The position numbers and the translations under genes were made by a program. This document shows, piece after piece, positions 15,676 to 24,137 of a stretch of DNA of 42,625 nucleotides. The first letter of the stretch is position 1. Each line of letters opens with the position of its first letter. A model generated the notes under the pieces. It saw only the letters and a list, made by a program, of their open reading frames with translations, made no database searches and had not been told where the DNA came from. Location: NCBI GenBank assembly GCA_013361935.1, contig JABFXC010000151.1:1-42625 (forward strand). The letters run 5' to 3'. The DNA is from Gemmatimonadaceae bacterium (GTDB lineage Bacteria > Gemmatimonadota > Gemmatimonadetes > Gemmatimonadales > Gemmatimonadaceae).

Positions 15676-16599
15676 ATGTATCTCACACGTCTCCGCTACT
15701 TCGTCGCGGCCGCAGAAGAGGGGAGCATCGCCCGGGCGGCGAGCCGCCTGCACGTCGCGCAGCCGGCGCTGACGCGGCAGCTTCGCGCGCTCGAGCGGGA
15801 GGTCGGGACGCCGCTGCTCGAGCGGCATGCGCGCGGAGTGCGGCTGCTCCCCGCGGGCGCGACGTACCTTGAGCATGCGCGGCGCATCCTCGTCGACGCG
15901 CGCAACGGGATGGAGGCCGCGCGGCGGAGCGCGGAAGCGGGCGCGCGCCCGATCCTGATCTCGCCACCCGACTGGGCGCACCGCGCGATCTGGGCGGGCG
16001 AAGCGATCCGCCGATTCGTGCGCCTGCGCCCCGAGGTGCCGGTCGAGTACCGCGTCACTCCCTGGCTGCGACATCCGGACGCGGTGCGCGAGGGGACGAT
16101 CGACGTCGGCTTCGGGGTGGCGACGAGCGTCGCGGACTTCGGCGACGGGATCGCGGCGACGCGGCTCTGCGACGAGCCGGCGAGCAGCGCGATCCTGCCC
16201 TTGTCACATCCGTTGGCGCGGAGGAGGTCGCTCAGGTTGAGCGACCTTCGCGACATTCCGACGCTGATCCCGCCGCGCGCGTCGGCGCCGCTGCTGCACG
16301 ATCAGATGGTCGCGATGGTGCGCTGTGGCGGCTACGAGCCGCGGGTGGGCGTCGCCTCCGAGAGCTTTTCGGTGACGATGCACCAGGTGGTCGCCGGGGC
16401 GGGCTGGGTGCTCTCGGTCAACTCGGTCGCCGAGATCCCGCCCGCCGGCACCGCCGTCATCCCGATCGTCGACGCGCCGATCATGCTCGGCTTCTACCTG
16501 CTGCGGCGGAACGGGCGGGAGCGCGACGCGATCCTCGACTTCGAGCAATGCGTGCGCGCGACCGTCGGCGCGCAGTCGCGCGCCGGCGCGAGGTTGTAG
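15676..16599 (+). CDS. LysR-family transcriptional regulator
   Basis: A 307-residue LysR protein. The N-terminal helix-turn-helix is typical (LRYFVAAAEEGSIARAASRL, then HVAQPALTRQLRALEREVGT). The effector domain (from about residue 90) keeps the usual pattern (GTIDVGFG, SHPLARRRSLRLSDLRDIPT, VAGAGWVLSV). It is divergent from the M19/Fn3/SGNH operon with 142 bases between the starts and a T-N11-A dyad in that gap, so it very probably senses a related small molecule and controls those genes. The effector is unknown. Confidence 0.93.
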   Translation: MYLTRLRYFVAAAEEGSIARAASRLHVAQPALTRQLRALEREVGTPLLERHARGVRLLPAGATYLEHARRILVDARNGMEAARRSAEAGARPILISPPDWAHRAIWAGEAIRRFVRLRPEVPVEYRVTPWLRHPDAVREGTIDVGFGVATSVADFGDGIAATRLCDEPASSAILPLSHPLARRRSLRLSDLRDIPTLIPPRASAPLLHDQMVAMVRCGGYEPRVGVASESFSVTMHQVVAGAGWVLSVNSVAEIPPAGTAVIPIVDAPIMLGFYLLRRNGRERDAILDFEQCVRATVGAQSRAGARL

Positions 16600-16633
16600 G
16601 CACGAGCGGAGATATCTCTCCGGAGCGTTGCCG

Positions 16634-16833
16634 ATGCATGCCTCACGCGCTGCGATCGCCGCGGTCTGCCTGTCGTACGGCACGTGCGTGTCCCGACCGG
16701 CGGGCTCGGCACCTTCGTCACCGTGCGCGCCTTCGACCGCAGGACGACCGCCTGGCTCGTCGGCGGCAGCGCGGCGATGCTCGGGATGATGCTGCTGATC
16801 TCCGATCACCCGACGAACAACACCGTGTACTGA
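16634..16833 (+). pseudogene. Degenerate relative of the small lipoprotein family
   Basis: From an ATG at 16634 the first frame gives a signal-like start (MHASRAAIAAVCLSYGTC). A second frame, ending at the TGA at 16831-16833, gives GLGTFVTVRAFDRRTTAWLV, then GGSAAMLGMMLLIS. That is close in layout to the last strand and membrane span of the three lipoproteins at 6672-8329. The two frames are not joined, and most of the beta-rich domain is missing, so it looks like a deleted and frameshifted fourth copy. The likeness is short and the call is tentative. Confidence 0.4.
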
Positions 16834-16903
16834 GCGCGTCGGTTCTGCGGGTCGCGTCGAGGCCGGCGCGGATTCCGGGATCGCGCGGTTTTTCGTGGGA
16901 GAT

Positions 16904-16954
16904 CACCGAGGCACCGAGGTTCTCGAGAGAGCTCATGACCTCGGTGCCTCGGTG
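16904..16954. terminator. CACCGAGG-word inverted repeat at a convergent junction
   Basis: The arm CACCGAGGCACCGAGGT (16904-16920) pairs perfectly with 16938-16954 across a 17-base loop. Each arm is a tandem pair of the word CACCGAGG. It lies between LysR plus the degenerate lipoprotein copy (+) and the DUF5916 gene (-), whose stop is 70 bases away. It could end transcription from both sides, but there is no T tract. The rest of the 424-base gap holds no intact gene. Confidence 0.7.
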
Positions 16955-17023
16955 TCCTCCCCGGATGAATCGCGAGATCTCGCCGCGAAGGAAGATCCCG
17001 ACGCGATCCGCGTCACGCACAGC

Positions 17024-19621
17024 CTAACGCCCGATCCAGTACGTCGCCTTGATCAGGAAGACGTTGGTCGGGATGGTGCTGAAGATCGCGCCGACGTCGC
17101 GCCGCGTCTGGAACTCGCCGAAGGGCTCGAAGCCCTCGCGCTGCTGCTGCCAGACGAGGTAGAGCGACGAGCCGGGGCGGTAGTCCCAGCGCATGACGGC
17201 GTTCCCGTGCAGCGCGCGGACGTTGAAGTCGGCCTTCGGGCGGCCCGCCGGCCATTCGGGAAACTCGTAGAAGTCCGTCGTCCCCGGACGGAGCAGGTAC
17301 TTGAGCTCACTGTAGCGCCCCGCGGAGACGAAGGGCTGCGCGTACATCACGAAGCTCAGCGTCGGCGAGAGCGTCACGTCGATGCGCGTGTCGAGCGAGA
17401 GGGTGTTCTGGGTGAGGGAGTTGAGATAGTAGCGCCTCCCGAACGTCGCCTTCGCCGCGGTGTCGGTCGCCGAGCCGGCGAACTGCTCCTTGTCGTGCAG
17501 CTGGCTGAAGGTCGGCCCGAAGTTGACGTGCACCGTCGACGTCGGCCGGAGGTCGAGCGAGATCTGCGCTTCCTTCGAGTAGCCGCCGAGGACGTCGTGC
17601 GCGTAGGAGGCGGCGAGGTTGAGGCGCACGCGGCGGCGCGAGTCGGTGCCGACGCTCGCGTCGCTGTAGATGCTCGTCGGCTGCGCGGCGCGCGGGCCGC
17701 CGCGGAGGAGATAGTCGTCGATGTACTGCGGCGAGTAGGTGACGCCCGCGTTCACACCCCAGAAGTTGCTGAGCGTCGCGTTGACGCGCCCGGCGTAGCC
17801 GTGGTAGACCCCCTGCCCCCCGTAGTTCCATGCGTCGTTCTGGTAGACGAAGGCCGACCAGTTCTGGAGGTGCTTCGTCGCGGTGTAGCTCTGCCGCCCG
17901 ATGAGCGTGGAGAGCGCGCGGTAGCCGGTGCGGCTCTGGAAGCCGAGGTCGTTCAGCTCGAGCCCGGGGCTGCTCGTCTTCACGGCGATGGAGCCGAAGG
18001 TCTTCCCGTTGTGCTGCAGCGCGGCCTCGCTGATGTAGCCGGCCATCGAGGTGCGCGTGCTGTCGAAGGTGAGCCAGCCGGCGTCGGGACGCTGGAAGTA
18101 GTGGTTGCTCGCCTTCTGCGTGCGCGCGATCGCCGCCTCGCTCCCGTTGACGAGGCTTCCCGCCGCGAAGCCGCTGAGCACCCACTCGCGCTTCTTCATG
18201 TCGTGCTCGAAGTCGACGCCGCCGAAGGTCGCGCCGGAGCGGAGGATCGGATCGAAGCGGCTGTCGCCGACGCGGCGGGTCGTCTGCTCGAGCATCGCCC
18301 CCACGGTCGTCGCCCCGCGGCGGAAGTCGCGCTTCAGCCGCCCCGCGAAGTAGTTGCTCAGCGGCTCGACGGGCGCGTCGCGCCGCGTGCCGAGACTGTC
18401 GGCGGCGCGCCCCGTCTCCTCCGGCGTCACCGCGTCGAGGATCCCGACGGTCCACGGCCCGCTCTTGCCGGTGATCTTCGCCGCCGCGGCGATGGTCGTC
18501 TCGTGCGGGATGTCGGTGAACGGCGCGTCGATGCCGAGCTGCGGCCGCCGTCCGATGCGACGCGAGTAGAGGTACTGCTGGCCGCCGTAGTCGTTCTGCC
18601 TGACGACCTGCCCGAAGGCGAAGACGTCGCTCCCCTCGAGGAAGAAGGGGCGCTTCTCGGGAAAGGAGATCTCGAACGCGGTGAGGTTCACGACGGCGGG
18701 GTCGACCTCGACCTGGCCGAAATCGGGATTGATCGTGGCGCTGAGCGTTAGGCCTTTCGGCAGCCCGTACTTGATGTCGCCGCCGACCTTCGGCTGGGTC
18801 GCCGTCGACCGGTAGAAGGGATCGCCGGGAGTCTCTTCCGGCGCGCGGGTGAAGGTGGAGCTCACGTACGGGGTGATCTCGAGGCGCTCGGGCACGGCGA
18901 TCCCCTGGAGGCCGGTGAGCTCGCCGAAGCGCGAGACGAAGCCGCCGTCGTTAGGCGTCCACGGCGCCCATGTGTCGCGCTCGTTCCGGCGCGCGATGTC
19001 GCGCTGCACCTGGAACCCCCACGTGCGCACTCCCGACGAGTCGGGGCCGAAGCGGAGCTGGCTGAGCGGGATGCGATACTCGGCGACCCAGCCGAGGGAA
19101 TCGACGGTTGCCGCAACCTCCCAGACGGCGTCCCAGTTGAGGTCCTCGTTCCCGTCGTTGAAGGTGTAGACGTCCTTCTGCACCGCGCGCGGCGTCGTCG
19201 AGAACCGGAAGGCGGTGCGCCGGTCGTGGTACGAGTCGATGATGAGGTGGACCCAGTCGGAGTAGATCCCGGTGGCCGCGGTCGCGTCGCGGCGCGCGAG
19301 CCCCTGCGCGATGGAGTCGGGGTGCGCGTCGAACATGCGGACCCCGACGTACAACGCCTGATCGTCGTAGAGGACGCGGACCTCGGTGCGATCGGGCGCG
19401 GGCTTCCCCGGCGCCGGGTAGGCCTGGACGAAGTCCGAGCTCACCGGCGCGCTCGCCCACGCGGGGTCGTCGAGCCGGCCGTCGATGGTGACGGCGCCGC
19501 CGCGCCGCACGGCCTCCATGGTCCGCGGAGGAGCCGATGGTGCGCTCGAGACCCTGGCCTGGCCATAGCCGGCATTCGCGATGAGGGTCGAGCCGAAGAA
19601 GAACGCGACGAGGAAGCGCAT
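17024..19621 (-). CDS. DUF5916 outer-membrane protein with CBM9-like N-terminal domain
   Basis: An 865-residue exported protein. A signal peptide (MRFLVAFFFGSTLIANAGYG) is followed by a CBM9-like domain (TIDGRLDDPAWASAPVSSDF, YDDQALYVGVRMFD, AVWEVAATVDSLGWVAEYRI). The rest is the DUF5916 beta-barrel (NPDFGQVEVDPAVVNLTAFE, PEKRPFFLEGSDVF, YLYSRRIGR) with alternating strands to the C-terminus. The family is common in Bacteroidota and Gemmatimonadota and probably sits in the outer membrane; its role is not established. The stop TAG lies in a GCCTAACG octamer. The single-gene unit has a direct-repeat region upstream. Confidence 0.92.
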   Translation of the reverse strand: MRFLVAFFFGSTLIANAGYGQARVSSAPSAPPRTMEAVRRGGAVTIDGRLDDPAWASAPVSSDFVQAYPAPGKPAPDRTEVRVLYDDQALYVGVRMFDAHPDSIAQGLARRDATAATGIYSDWVHLIIDSYHDRRTAFRFSTTPRAVQKDVYTFNDGNEDLNWDAVWEVAATVDSLGWVAEYRIPLSQLRFGPDSSGVRTWGFQVQRDIARRNERDTWAPWTPNDGGFVSRFGELTGLQGIAVPERLEITPYVSSTFTRAPEETPGDPFYRSTATQPKVGGDIKYGLPKGLTLSATINPDFGQVEVDPAVVNLTAFEISFPEKRPFFLEGSDVFAFGQVVRQNDYGGQQYLYSRRIGRRPQLGIDAPFTDIPHETTIAAAAKITGKSGPWTVGILDAVTPEETGRAADSLGTRRDAPVEPLSNYFAGRLKRDFRRGATTVGAMLEQTTRRVGDSRFDPILRSGATFGGVDFEHDMKKREWVLSGFAAGSLVNGSEAAIARTQKASNHYFQRPDAGWLTFDSTRTSMAGYISEAALQHNGKTFGSIAVKTSSPGLELNDLGFQSRTGYRALSTLIGRQSYTATKHLQNWSAFVYQNDAWNYGGQGVYHGYAGRVNATLSNFWGVNAGVTYSPQYIDDYLLRGGPRAAQPTSIYSDASVGTDSRRRVRLNLAASYAHDVLGGYSKEAQISLDLRPTSTVHVNFGPTFSQLHDKEQFAGSATDTAAKATFGRRYYLNSLTQNTLSLDTRIDVTLSPTLSFVMYAQPFVSAGRYSELKYLLRPGTTDFYEFPEWPAGRPKADFNVRALHGNAVMRWDYRPGSSLYLVWQQQREGFEPFGEFQTRRDVGAIFSTIPTNVFLIKATYWIGR

Positions 19622-19694
19622 GCAGGGGATGCGTGGGGGTTCCGTGGGCCGTGGTCGGGGATTTGACACGGCCTTGACGGAAAGGGTTTGGAGG

Positions 19695-19732
19695 TATGCT
19701 GAAAAATCTTCACCACATATGCTGAAAAATCC
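19695..19732. promoter_or_regulatory. 14-bp direct repeat upstream of the DUF5916 gene
   Basis: TATGCTGAAAAATC occurs at 19695-19708 and again at 19719-19732, 24 bases apart start to start. The pair is AT-rich against a GC-rich background and lies 74-111 bases upstream of the DUF5916 start on the opposite strand. The spacing is close to two helical turns, as expected of a tandem operator. The protein that would bind it is unknown. Confidence 0.4.
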
Positions 19733-19799
19733 GCAGACGGGCAAGGGGGAGTACGGAGGCCCGAGGCGAAGGTTTCGGGGAGCGGGTCGAGGCGGAGCG

Positions 19800-20470
19800 C
19801 TGACGGGACGCGGATCGAGGCGGATCGAGTAGATCGACGCGGATCCTTTTGACTATTGCTCGGCTGGGAATGACAGGGAGCCGGGGAGGCGCGGAGGCTC
19901 GGCTGTGGCTGCGGACTCTCTCGCGGGTCGCGTCGGGGGCTCGTCGCGAGGACTGGCATCGCGCGGATTGGGCAGGAAGCACGGCGGAAGCACTGCCCTC
20001 GCCAAGAACTGCGGAAGGGGTCCTCTTCGAGCGACCCTCACAATGCTACGAGCCCGAAAGCTGTGTGGGGCATGCGGGGCGAGACCATCTCGCCATGCAT
20101 GCCCCAAAATCACTTCGGCTCGTGCGAGTAGAATCTTCCGCCCTTCTTCCGCCGTGCTTGCGTCGTTCTTCCCGGAAACACCGCGCGATCTCTCCGCCGA
20201 GACAGACCAGTACGCGACCCGCGAGAATGCCCGCGATCGCCGCGGATCTTCTTCACCTGCTGCTCGGCGGTGAATAACAGGGAGCCGTGGAGCGACGGGA
20301 GGTGCCATGGTGCCGAGCCCCCCAGCCCCCGCGAACGCCTCCCCCGGCCTCCCCGGCTCCCTGTTACATACAGCCGAGGCCATAAACGTTTTTGGGGCAC
20401 GCCGGGCGAGACCCTCGTGCCAGCGCAGCCCAAAGAACAATCGGCGAGATCCGCGGCGATCCGCGTGAGT
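19800..20470. repeat. Gene-free repeat nest with several hairpins
   Basis: No credible gene lies between 19622 and 20501. A composite unit (GCGGATC words, then TGCTCGGC, then ACAGGGAGCCG) occurs at about 19805-19892 and again at about 20235-20295. The second copy is also inverted at 20349-20366, forming an AACAGGGAGCCG hairpin with 20275-20292. A separate strong hairpin at 20066-20106 pairs TGGGGCATGC with GCATGCCCCA and encloses GGCGAGA/TCTCGCC. A variant of it starts at 20393. The many frames here are inconsistent and low in complexity. Confidence 0.8.
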
Positions 20471-20501
20471 AGGTCACCGCCGACAGCTCCGAGCGGGCAG
20501 C

Positions 20502-21080
20502 CTAACGCTCCCGCAGGTTCCGGAAGGTGATCGAGTAGCGGAGCGACTCCACCCCGGGGATGCTATGCTCCCACTCGGTGCGCGAGGGGCCGCGGAGGAG
20601 GTAGGCCGACCTCGGCTCGGCGACGAGGTTCACCCGCTCCCACTTCTCCCCTACCCTGCGCCTGAGCCGGAAGGTGCAGTCGGAGAGCAGCGAGATGCCG
20701 ACGACGTCGCCGAAGACACCCTTGTCGCGATGCCAGCCGATCCCCGCGCCCTCGGCGTACTCGGTGACGAGCACGTGCTGCAGCTCCGACGCGGCGACCC
20801 CGGCGAAGGCCGCGGCCTTGTCGCGAACGGCGAGGAGAAACTCCGGGATGTCGTCGGTCTTCGAGAGGCGCTCGCCGGCGAAGTCGTAGCGCCATCCATA
20901 GGAGACCGTCCGCCGGAGTCCCGTGAAGCCGTGGAACTCGAACTCCTTCAGCGGCAGCGTCGGGATCCGCTCGAGCAGTGCGCGCTCGTCGTCCCGCGCG
21001 ATCACCTCGGCGCGATACCGGAACCCCTCCGGAAGCGCCGGCTCCGGCGCGGCGAAGAAACTGAGCTGATCGGGGGCCAT
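20502..21080 (-). CDS. alkB: AlkB-type alpha-ketoglutarate-dependent dioxygenase
   Basis: A 192-residue Fe(II)/2-oxoglutarate dioxygenase that would repair alkylated bases by oxidative demethylation. Iron ligands are H117 and D119 (GWHRDKG) and H172 (EHSIPGV). The 2-oxoglutarate arginines are R181 and R187 (RYSITFRNLRER). The nucleotide-recognition lid is RTVSYGWRYDF near residue 57. The short form resembles eukaryotic ALKBH2/3-like and many bacterial copies more than long E. coli AlkB. The start at 21080 avoids an upstream extension into the repeat element. The stop TAG is in a GCCTAACG octamer. It is divergent from the SRAP gene across hairpin element A. Confidence 0.92.
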   Translation of the reverse strand: MAPDQLSFFAAPEPALPEGFRYRAEVIARDDERALLERIPTLPLKEFEFHGFTGLRRTVSYGWRYDFAGERLSKTDDIPEFLLAVRDKAAAFAGVAASELQHVLVTEYAEGAGIGWHRDKGVFGDVVGISLLSDCTFRLRRRVGEKWERVNLVAEPRSAYLLRGPSRTEWEHSIPGVESLRYSITFRNLRER

Positions 21081-21127
21081 GGAGCTCGTGCTATGCGAAT
21101 CGCGTGCGATGAGCTCCGGTGGCTCGG

Positions 21128-21325
21128 CAACAGCAGGGGCTTTAATAGGGTAACTGCAACCACTCTTTGGTACGCCGAGCCGGGGAGTTTCGGGAGCACT
21201 ACCAGGAGCAAATGCTCCTGACCTCCCCAAACTCCTCGGCTCGGGCACTCCTCGATGTGGTTGCAGTTACCAAATGAAGCCCCTGCTGTTGGAAAAGCCT
21301 GCAGTTGCAAAAGCCCTGCAGTTGG
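21128..21325 (+). repeat. Composite hairpin element A with trailing short-unit array
   Basis: Outer arms CAACAGCAGGGGC (21128-21140) and 21279-21291 pair. Next, GGGTAACTGCAACCAC (21148-21163) pairs with 21257-21271, and CCGAGCCGGGGAG (21175-21187) pairs with 21232-21244 with one mismatch. The 11-base bulge TCTTTGGTACG and the 12-base bulge GCACTCCTCGAT are unpaired yet identical or nearly so in all three copies. A small inner hairpin (21204-21219) caps this copy. After the right arm come three units like CCCTGCAGTTGNAAAAG to about 21325. It lies between divergent alkB and the SRAP gene. Confidence 0.9.
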
Positions 21326-21405
21326 CGGAGCCGCGCCGTTGGAAGAGCTACGCTGAGCTCCGGGACGACTCGCGCGCCCCGCGCCGCGGGTGTAGCGTTG
21401 GCCCC

Positions 21406-22113
21406 ATGTGCGGACGCGCGACGATCATCGAGACGGGGGAGAGCATCCCCGATCGCTTCAGCTTCAGCGAGCGGACGAACGCGTACAACATCTTCCGCCC
21501 GCGCTTCAACCTCTCCCCGCGGCAGGAGATCCTCGTCATCCACGTCGATCCCGACAGCGGGAAGCCGACGCTGCGGCCGATGCACTGGAACTTCATCCCC
21601 GGACATCTGCGCGGCGCCGACGAGGTCGCGCGCTTCGATCGCGACTACAGCACCTTCAACGCACGGCTCGAGCGCGCCAGCTCGGCGCCGACCTTTCGCT
21701 CGGCATGGAGGCGGCAGCGCTGCCTCGTCATCGTGGACGGGATCATCGAGTGGACGGGAGCGAAGGGTGCGCGCGTCCCCTATCGCATCCGCCGCGACGA
21801 CGGCGCGCCCTTCGCCATGGCCGGGCTCTGGGACCGCTGGGAGGGCGGCGGCGAGACGCTGTGGAGCTGCACCGTGATCGTCGGGGCGGCGGACGAGTGG
21901 TTCGGCCGCTATCACCAGCGGATGGCGCGCGTCCTCGCCCCGGAGCAGTACGACCTCTGGCTCGACCCCGGGCTCACCGACGCGAAGGCGGTGCAGGCGC
22001 TGCTCGAGGAGCATCCATACCCCATGGAGACGCTCGTCGCGGACCGCATCTCGCCGCGCGTCAACAATCCGGGCTACGACGCCGCCGACTGCATCGCCCC
22101 CGTCGCCGGGTGA
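21406..22113 (+). CDS. SRAP-domain protein (HMCES/YedK family)
   Basis: A 235-residue protein that would form a covalent thiazolidine link to abasic sites in single-stranded DNA and shield them during replication. The catalytic Cys2 directly follows the start Met (MCGRAT). Other family residues are N85 and R87 (FNARLE), E115 (VDGIIEWTG) and H170 (RYHQRMARVL). The usual proline after RM is an alanine here. The product of alkB lies on the other side of hairpin element A. The gene overlaps the gluconokinase start as GTGA, so the next two genes may be on the same transcript despite a different theme. Confidence 0.93.
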   Translation: MCGRATIIETGESIPDRFSFSERTNAYNIFRPRFNLSPRQEILVIHVDPDSGKPTLRPMHWNFIPGHLRGADEVARFDRDYSTFNARLERASSAPTFRSAWRRQRCLVIVDGIIEWTGAKGARVPYRIRRDDGAPFAMAGLWDRWEGGGETLWSCTVIVGAADEWFGRYHQRMARVLAPEQYDLWLDPGLTDAKAVQALLEEHPYPMETLVADRISPRVNNPGYDAADCIAPVAG

Positions 22114-22619
22114 GCGACGCGCGCTTCGTCGTCATGGGCGCGGCGGGCGCCGGCAAGACCCTCGTCGGCACACGCCTCGCCGCGACGTTGGGCATCCCCT
22201 TCATTGACGGCGACGATTACCACCCGCCCGCCAACGTCGCCAAGATGGCCGCGGGGATTCCCCTCGGCGACGACGACCGCGCCGGCTGGCTGCGCGTCCT
22301 CGCCGACCGGCTCGCCGACGCGCGCGCGAGGAACGAAGGGCTCGTTGTCGCCTGCTCAGCGCTGAAGCGCGCCTACCGCGACGTGCTCCGGACCGGCGAT
22401 CCCGACGTCCGCTTCATCTACCTCGTCGCCGCGAAGCCGCTGCTCGCCAAGCGTGTGGCCCGGCGGCGCTCGCACTTCATGCCGGCCGCGCTCGTCGACA
22501 GCCAACTCGCGACGCTCGAGCCGCCGGACCCCGACGAGCACGCGTGGAGCTGGGAGGCCGGGCTCCCGGCGCGGACGATCCTCACGGGGATCCTCGCGCG
22601 GATGGAGGGCGCACCATGA
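22110..22619 (+). CDS. gntK: Gluconokinase
   Basis: A 169-residue GntK-family kinase that phosphorylates D-gluconate to 6-phosphogluconate with ATP. The Walker A loop is GAAGAGKT near residue 9; DGDDYHPPANVAKMAAGIPL is the family signature, followed by GDDDRAGWL. The later ACSALKRAYRDVLR and SHFMPAALVDSQLATLE blocks are also typical. The GTG start overlaps the SRAP stop, and its own stop overlaps the permease start as ATGA, so the two form a gluconate uptake-and-activation pair. Confidence 0.95.
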   Translation: MSDARFVVMGAAGAGKTLVGTRLAATLGIPFIDGDDYHPPANVAKMAAGIPLGDDDRAGWLRVLADRLADARARNEGLVVACSALKRAYRDVLRTGDPDVRFIYLVAAKPLLAKRVARRRSHFMPAALVDSQLATLEPPDPDEHAWSWEAGLPARTILTGILARMEGAP

Positions 22620-23956
22620 GCGCCGACGCGCGGCTGCTCCTCCTCGCGCTGCTCGCGGTGGTCGTGCTGATCGTGCTCATCGCGCGACTGCGGACGCACC
22701 CCTTCGTCGCCCTCGTCGTCGTCTCGCTCGCCCTCGGCGTCGCCGCCGGCATGCCGTTAGGCACCGTGGCCGGCGCCTTCCAGAGCGGGGTCGGCGCGGC
22801 GCTCGGCTTCATCGCCGTCGTCGTCGGGCTGGGGACGATGCTCGGGAAGATGATGGCGGAGAGCGGCGGCGCGACGCGCATCGCGACGACGCTCATCGCG
22901 CGCTTCGGAGAGCGGCGCGTCCACTGGGCGATCATGTTCGTCGCCTTCATCGTCGGGATCCCGGTGTTCTTCCAGGTGGGCTTCGTGCTGCTCGTCCCGC
23001 TGGTGTTCACCATCGCGCGGCGCACGGGGATGTCGCTGGTGAAGATCGGGCTCCCGCTCGTCGCCGGGCTGTCGGTGGTGCACGGGATGGTGCCCCCGCA
23101 TCCCGCGGCGATGCTCGCCGTCGCCGCCTATCACGCCGACGTCGGGCGGACGATCCTCTGGTCGCTGATCGTCGGGCTGCCGACGGCGGCGCTCGCCGGC
23201 CCGGTCTACGCGACCTGGGTCGCGCCGCGGGTGAGGCTCCCCGCCGGGAACCCGATGGCCGCGCAGCTCGAGGGAAGCGTGCGGACGGAGATGCCCTCCT
23301 TCGCGATCTCGCTCTTCACCGTGCTCATCCCCGTGATCCTGATGCTCGGCGCCAGCGCGGCGGACGTGACGTTAGGCGCCGCACATCCGCTCCGTCGCGG
23401 GCTCGACTTCGCGGGAAGCCCGGTCGTCGCGCTGCTCCTCGCCCTGCTCGTCTCCTTCTGGACGCTCGGCGCGCGACGCGGCTTCACGCGGACGCAGATC
23501 CTCGCCTTCACCAACGACTGCCTCGCGCCGACGGCGTCGATCATCCTCGTCATCGGCGCCGGGGGCGGCTTCAACAAGGTGCTGCTGGCGAGCGGAGTCG
23601 GCGACGCGATCGCTCGCGTCGCGATCGGCTCGCACGCCTCACCGCTTCTCCTCGCCTGGACGATCGCCGCGCTGATCCGCGTCGCCACGGGCTCGGCCAC
23701 GGTGGCGATGACCACCGCCGCGGGGATCGTCGCGCCGATCGCCCTGCTCGTTCCCGGCACGCGCCCCGAGCTCCTCGTCCTCGCCACCGGCGCCGGCTCG
23801 CTCGTGCTTTCGCACGTGAACGACTCCGGCTTCTGGCTGATCAAGGAGTTCTTCGGGATGACCGTCCCGCAGACGCTCGCGACATGGACGGTCGCGGAGA
23901 CGATCATCGGGGTGGCGGGGTTGGCGTTCACCCTGCTGGCGGCAGTTTTATCGTGA
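22616..23956 (+). CDS. gntP: GntP-family gluconate:H+ symporter
   Basis: A 446-residue inner-membrane permease with about 12 hydrophobic spans. Family motifs include GTMLGKMMAESGGA, FFQVGFVLLVPLVF, HGMVPPHPAAM, GGGFNKVLLASGVG, RVATGSATVAM and HVNDSGFWLIKEFFG. It would bring gluconate or a related sugar acid into the cell for the overlapping kinase. Two GCCTAACG octamers lie in the coding sequence, each giving a TTA-GGC (Leu-Gly) codon pair. Confidence 0.95.
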   Translation: MSADARLLLLALLAVVVLIVLIARLRTHPFVALVVVSLALGVAAGMPLGTVAGAFQSGVGAALGFIAVVVGLGTMLGKMMAESGGATRIATTLIARFGERRVHWAIMFVAFIVGIPVFFQVGFVLLVPLVFTIARRTGMSLVKIGLPLVAGLSVVHGMVPPHPAAMLAVAAYHADVGRTILWSLIVGLPTAALAGPVYATWVAPRVRLPAGNPMAAQLEGSVRTEMPSFAISLFTVLIPVILMLGASAADVTLGAAHPLRRGLDFAGSPVVALLLALLVSFWTLGARRGFTRTQILAFTNDCLAPTASIILVIGAGGGFNKVLLASGVGDAIARVAIGSHASPLLLAWTIAALIRVATGSATVAMTTAAGIVAPIALLVPGTRPELLVLATGAGSLVLSHVNDSGFWLIKEFFGMTVPQTLATWTVAETIIGVAGLAFTLLAAVLS

Positions 23957-23957
23957 G

Positions 23958-24115
23958 TCGTGAATCGTGAAACGACCCTGCGGGCGGTGAAGTGTGAGGT
24001 TTCGTGGGGAGTGACTCGTGACCGGCGTTTACCGTCGTTGCCGCCCGTCACGAGTCACGTGACATTCACCCACACACCTCACCCATCGCAGTTCCGTTTC
24101 ACCCATCGCCCGGCC
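23958..24115. terminator. GTGACTCGTGAC-word nested inverted repeat at a convergent junction
   Basis: The inner arms GTGACTCGTGAC (24011-24022) and GTCACGAGTCAC (24047-24058) pair perfectly. Outer words also pair loosely: GTGAGGT with ACCTCAC, and GTGAAACG with CGTTTCAC-like sequence at about 24094-24102. Short copies of TCGTGA/GTCGTGA precede them. The whole block fills the space between gntP (+) and the prenyltransferase (-), so it probably acts as a two-way transcription barrier. Confidence 0.6.
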
Positions 24116-24137
24116 GTTTCCCACGTCCCCCGTCGAG

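Noticed and set aside
16895..18751. A 618-codon plus-strand frame opposite DUF5916
   Set aside because: It is an antisense shadow: the composition is Arg/Ala/Val-rich with no domain, while the minus strand encodes a full family protein.
19849..20440. Several overlapping frames of 90-195 codons in the repeat nest
   Set aside because: Frames on both strands overlap without consistent codon use, contain repeat words in different phases, and match no family pattern.
21128..21325. Hairpin elements as classical insertion sequences
   Set aside because: No transposase is encoded, the length is about 160 bases, and I see no clear target duplication; a MITE origin is possible but the conserved bulges argue for a structural role.
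22110..22113. A fusion of SRAP and gluconokinase
   Set aside because: The GTGA overlap is between two separate frames with a normal stop; it shows coupling, not fusion.
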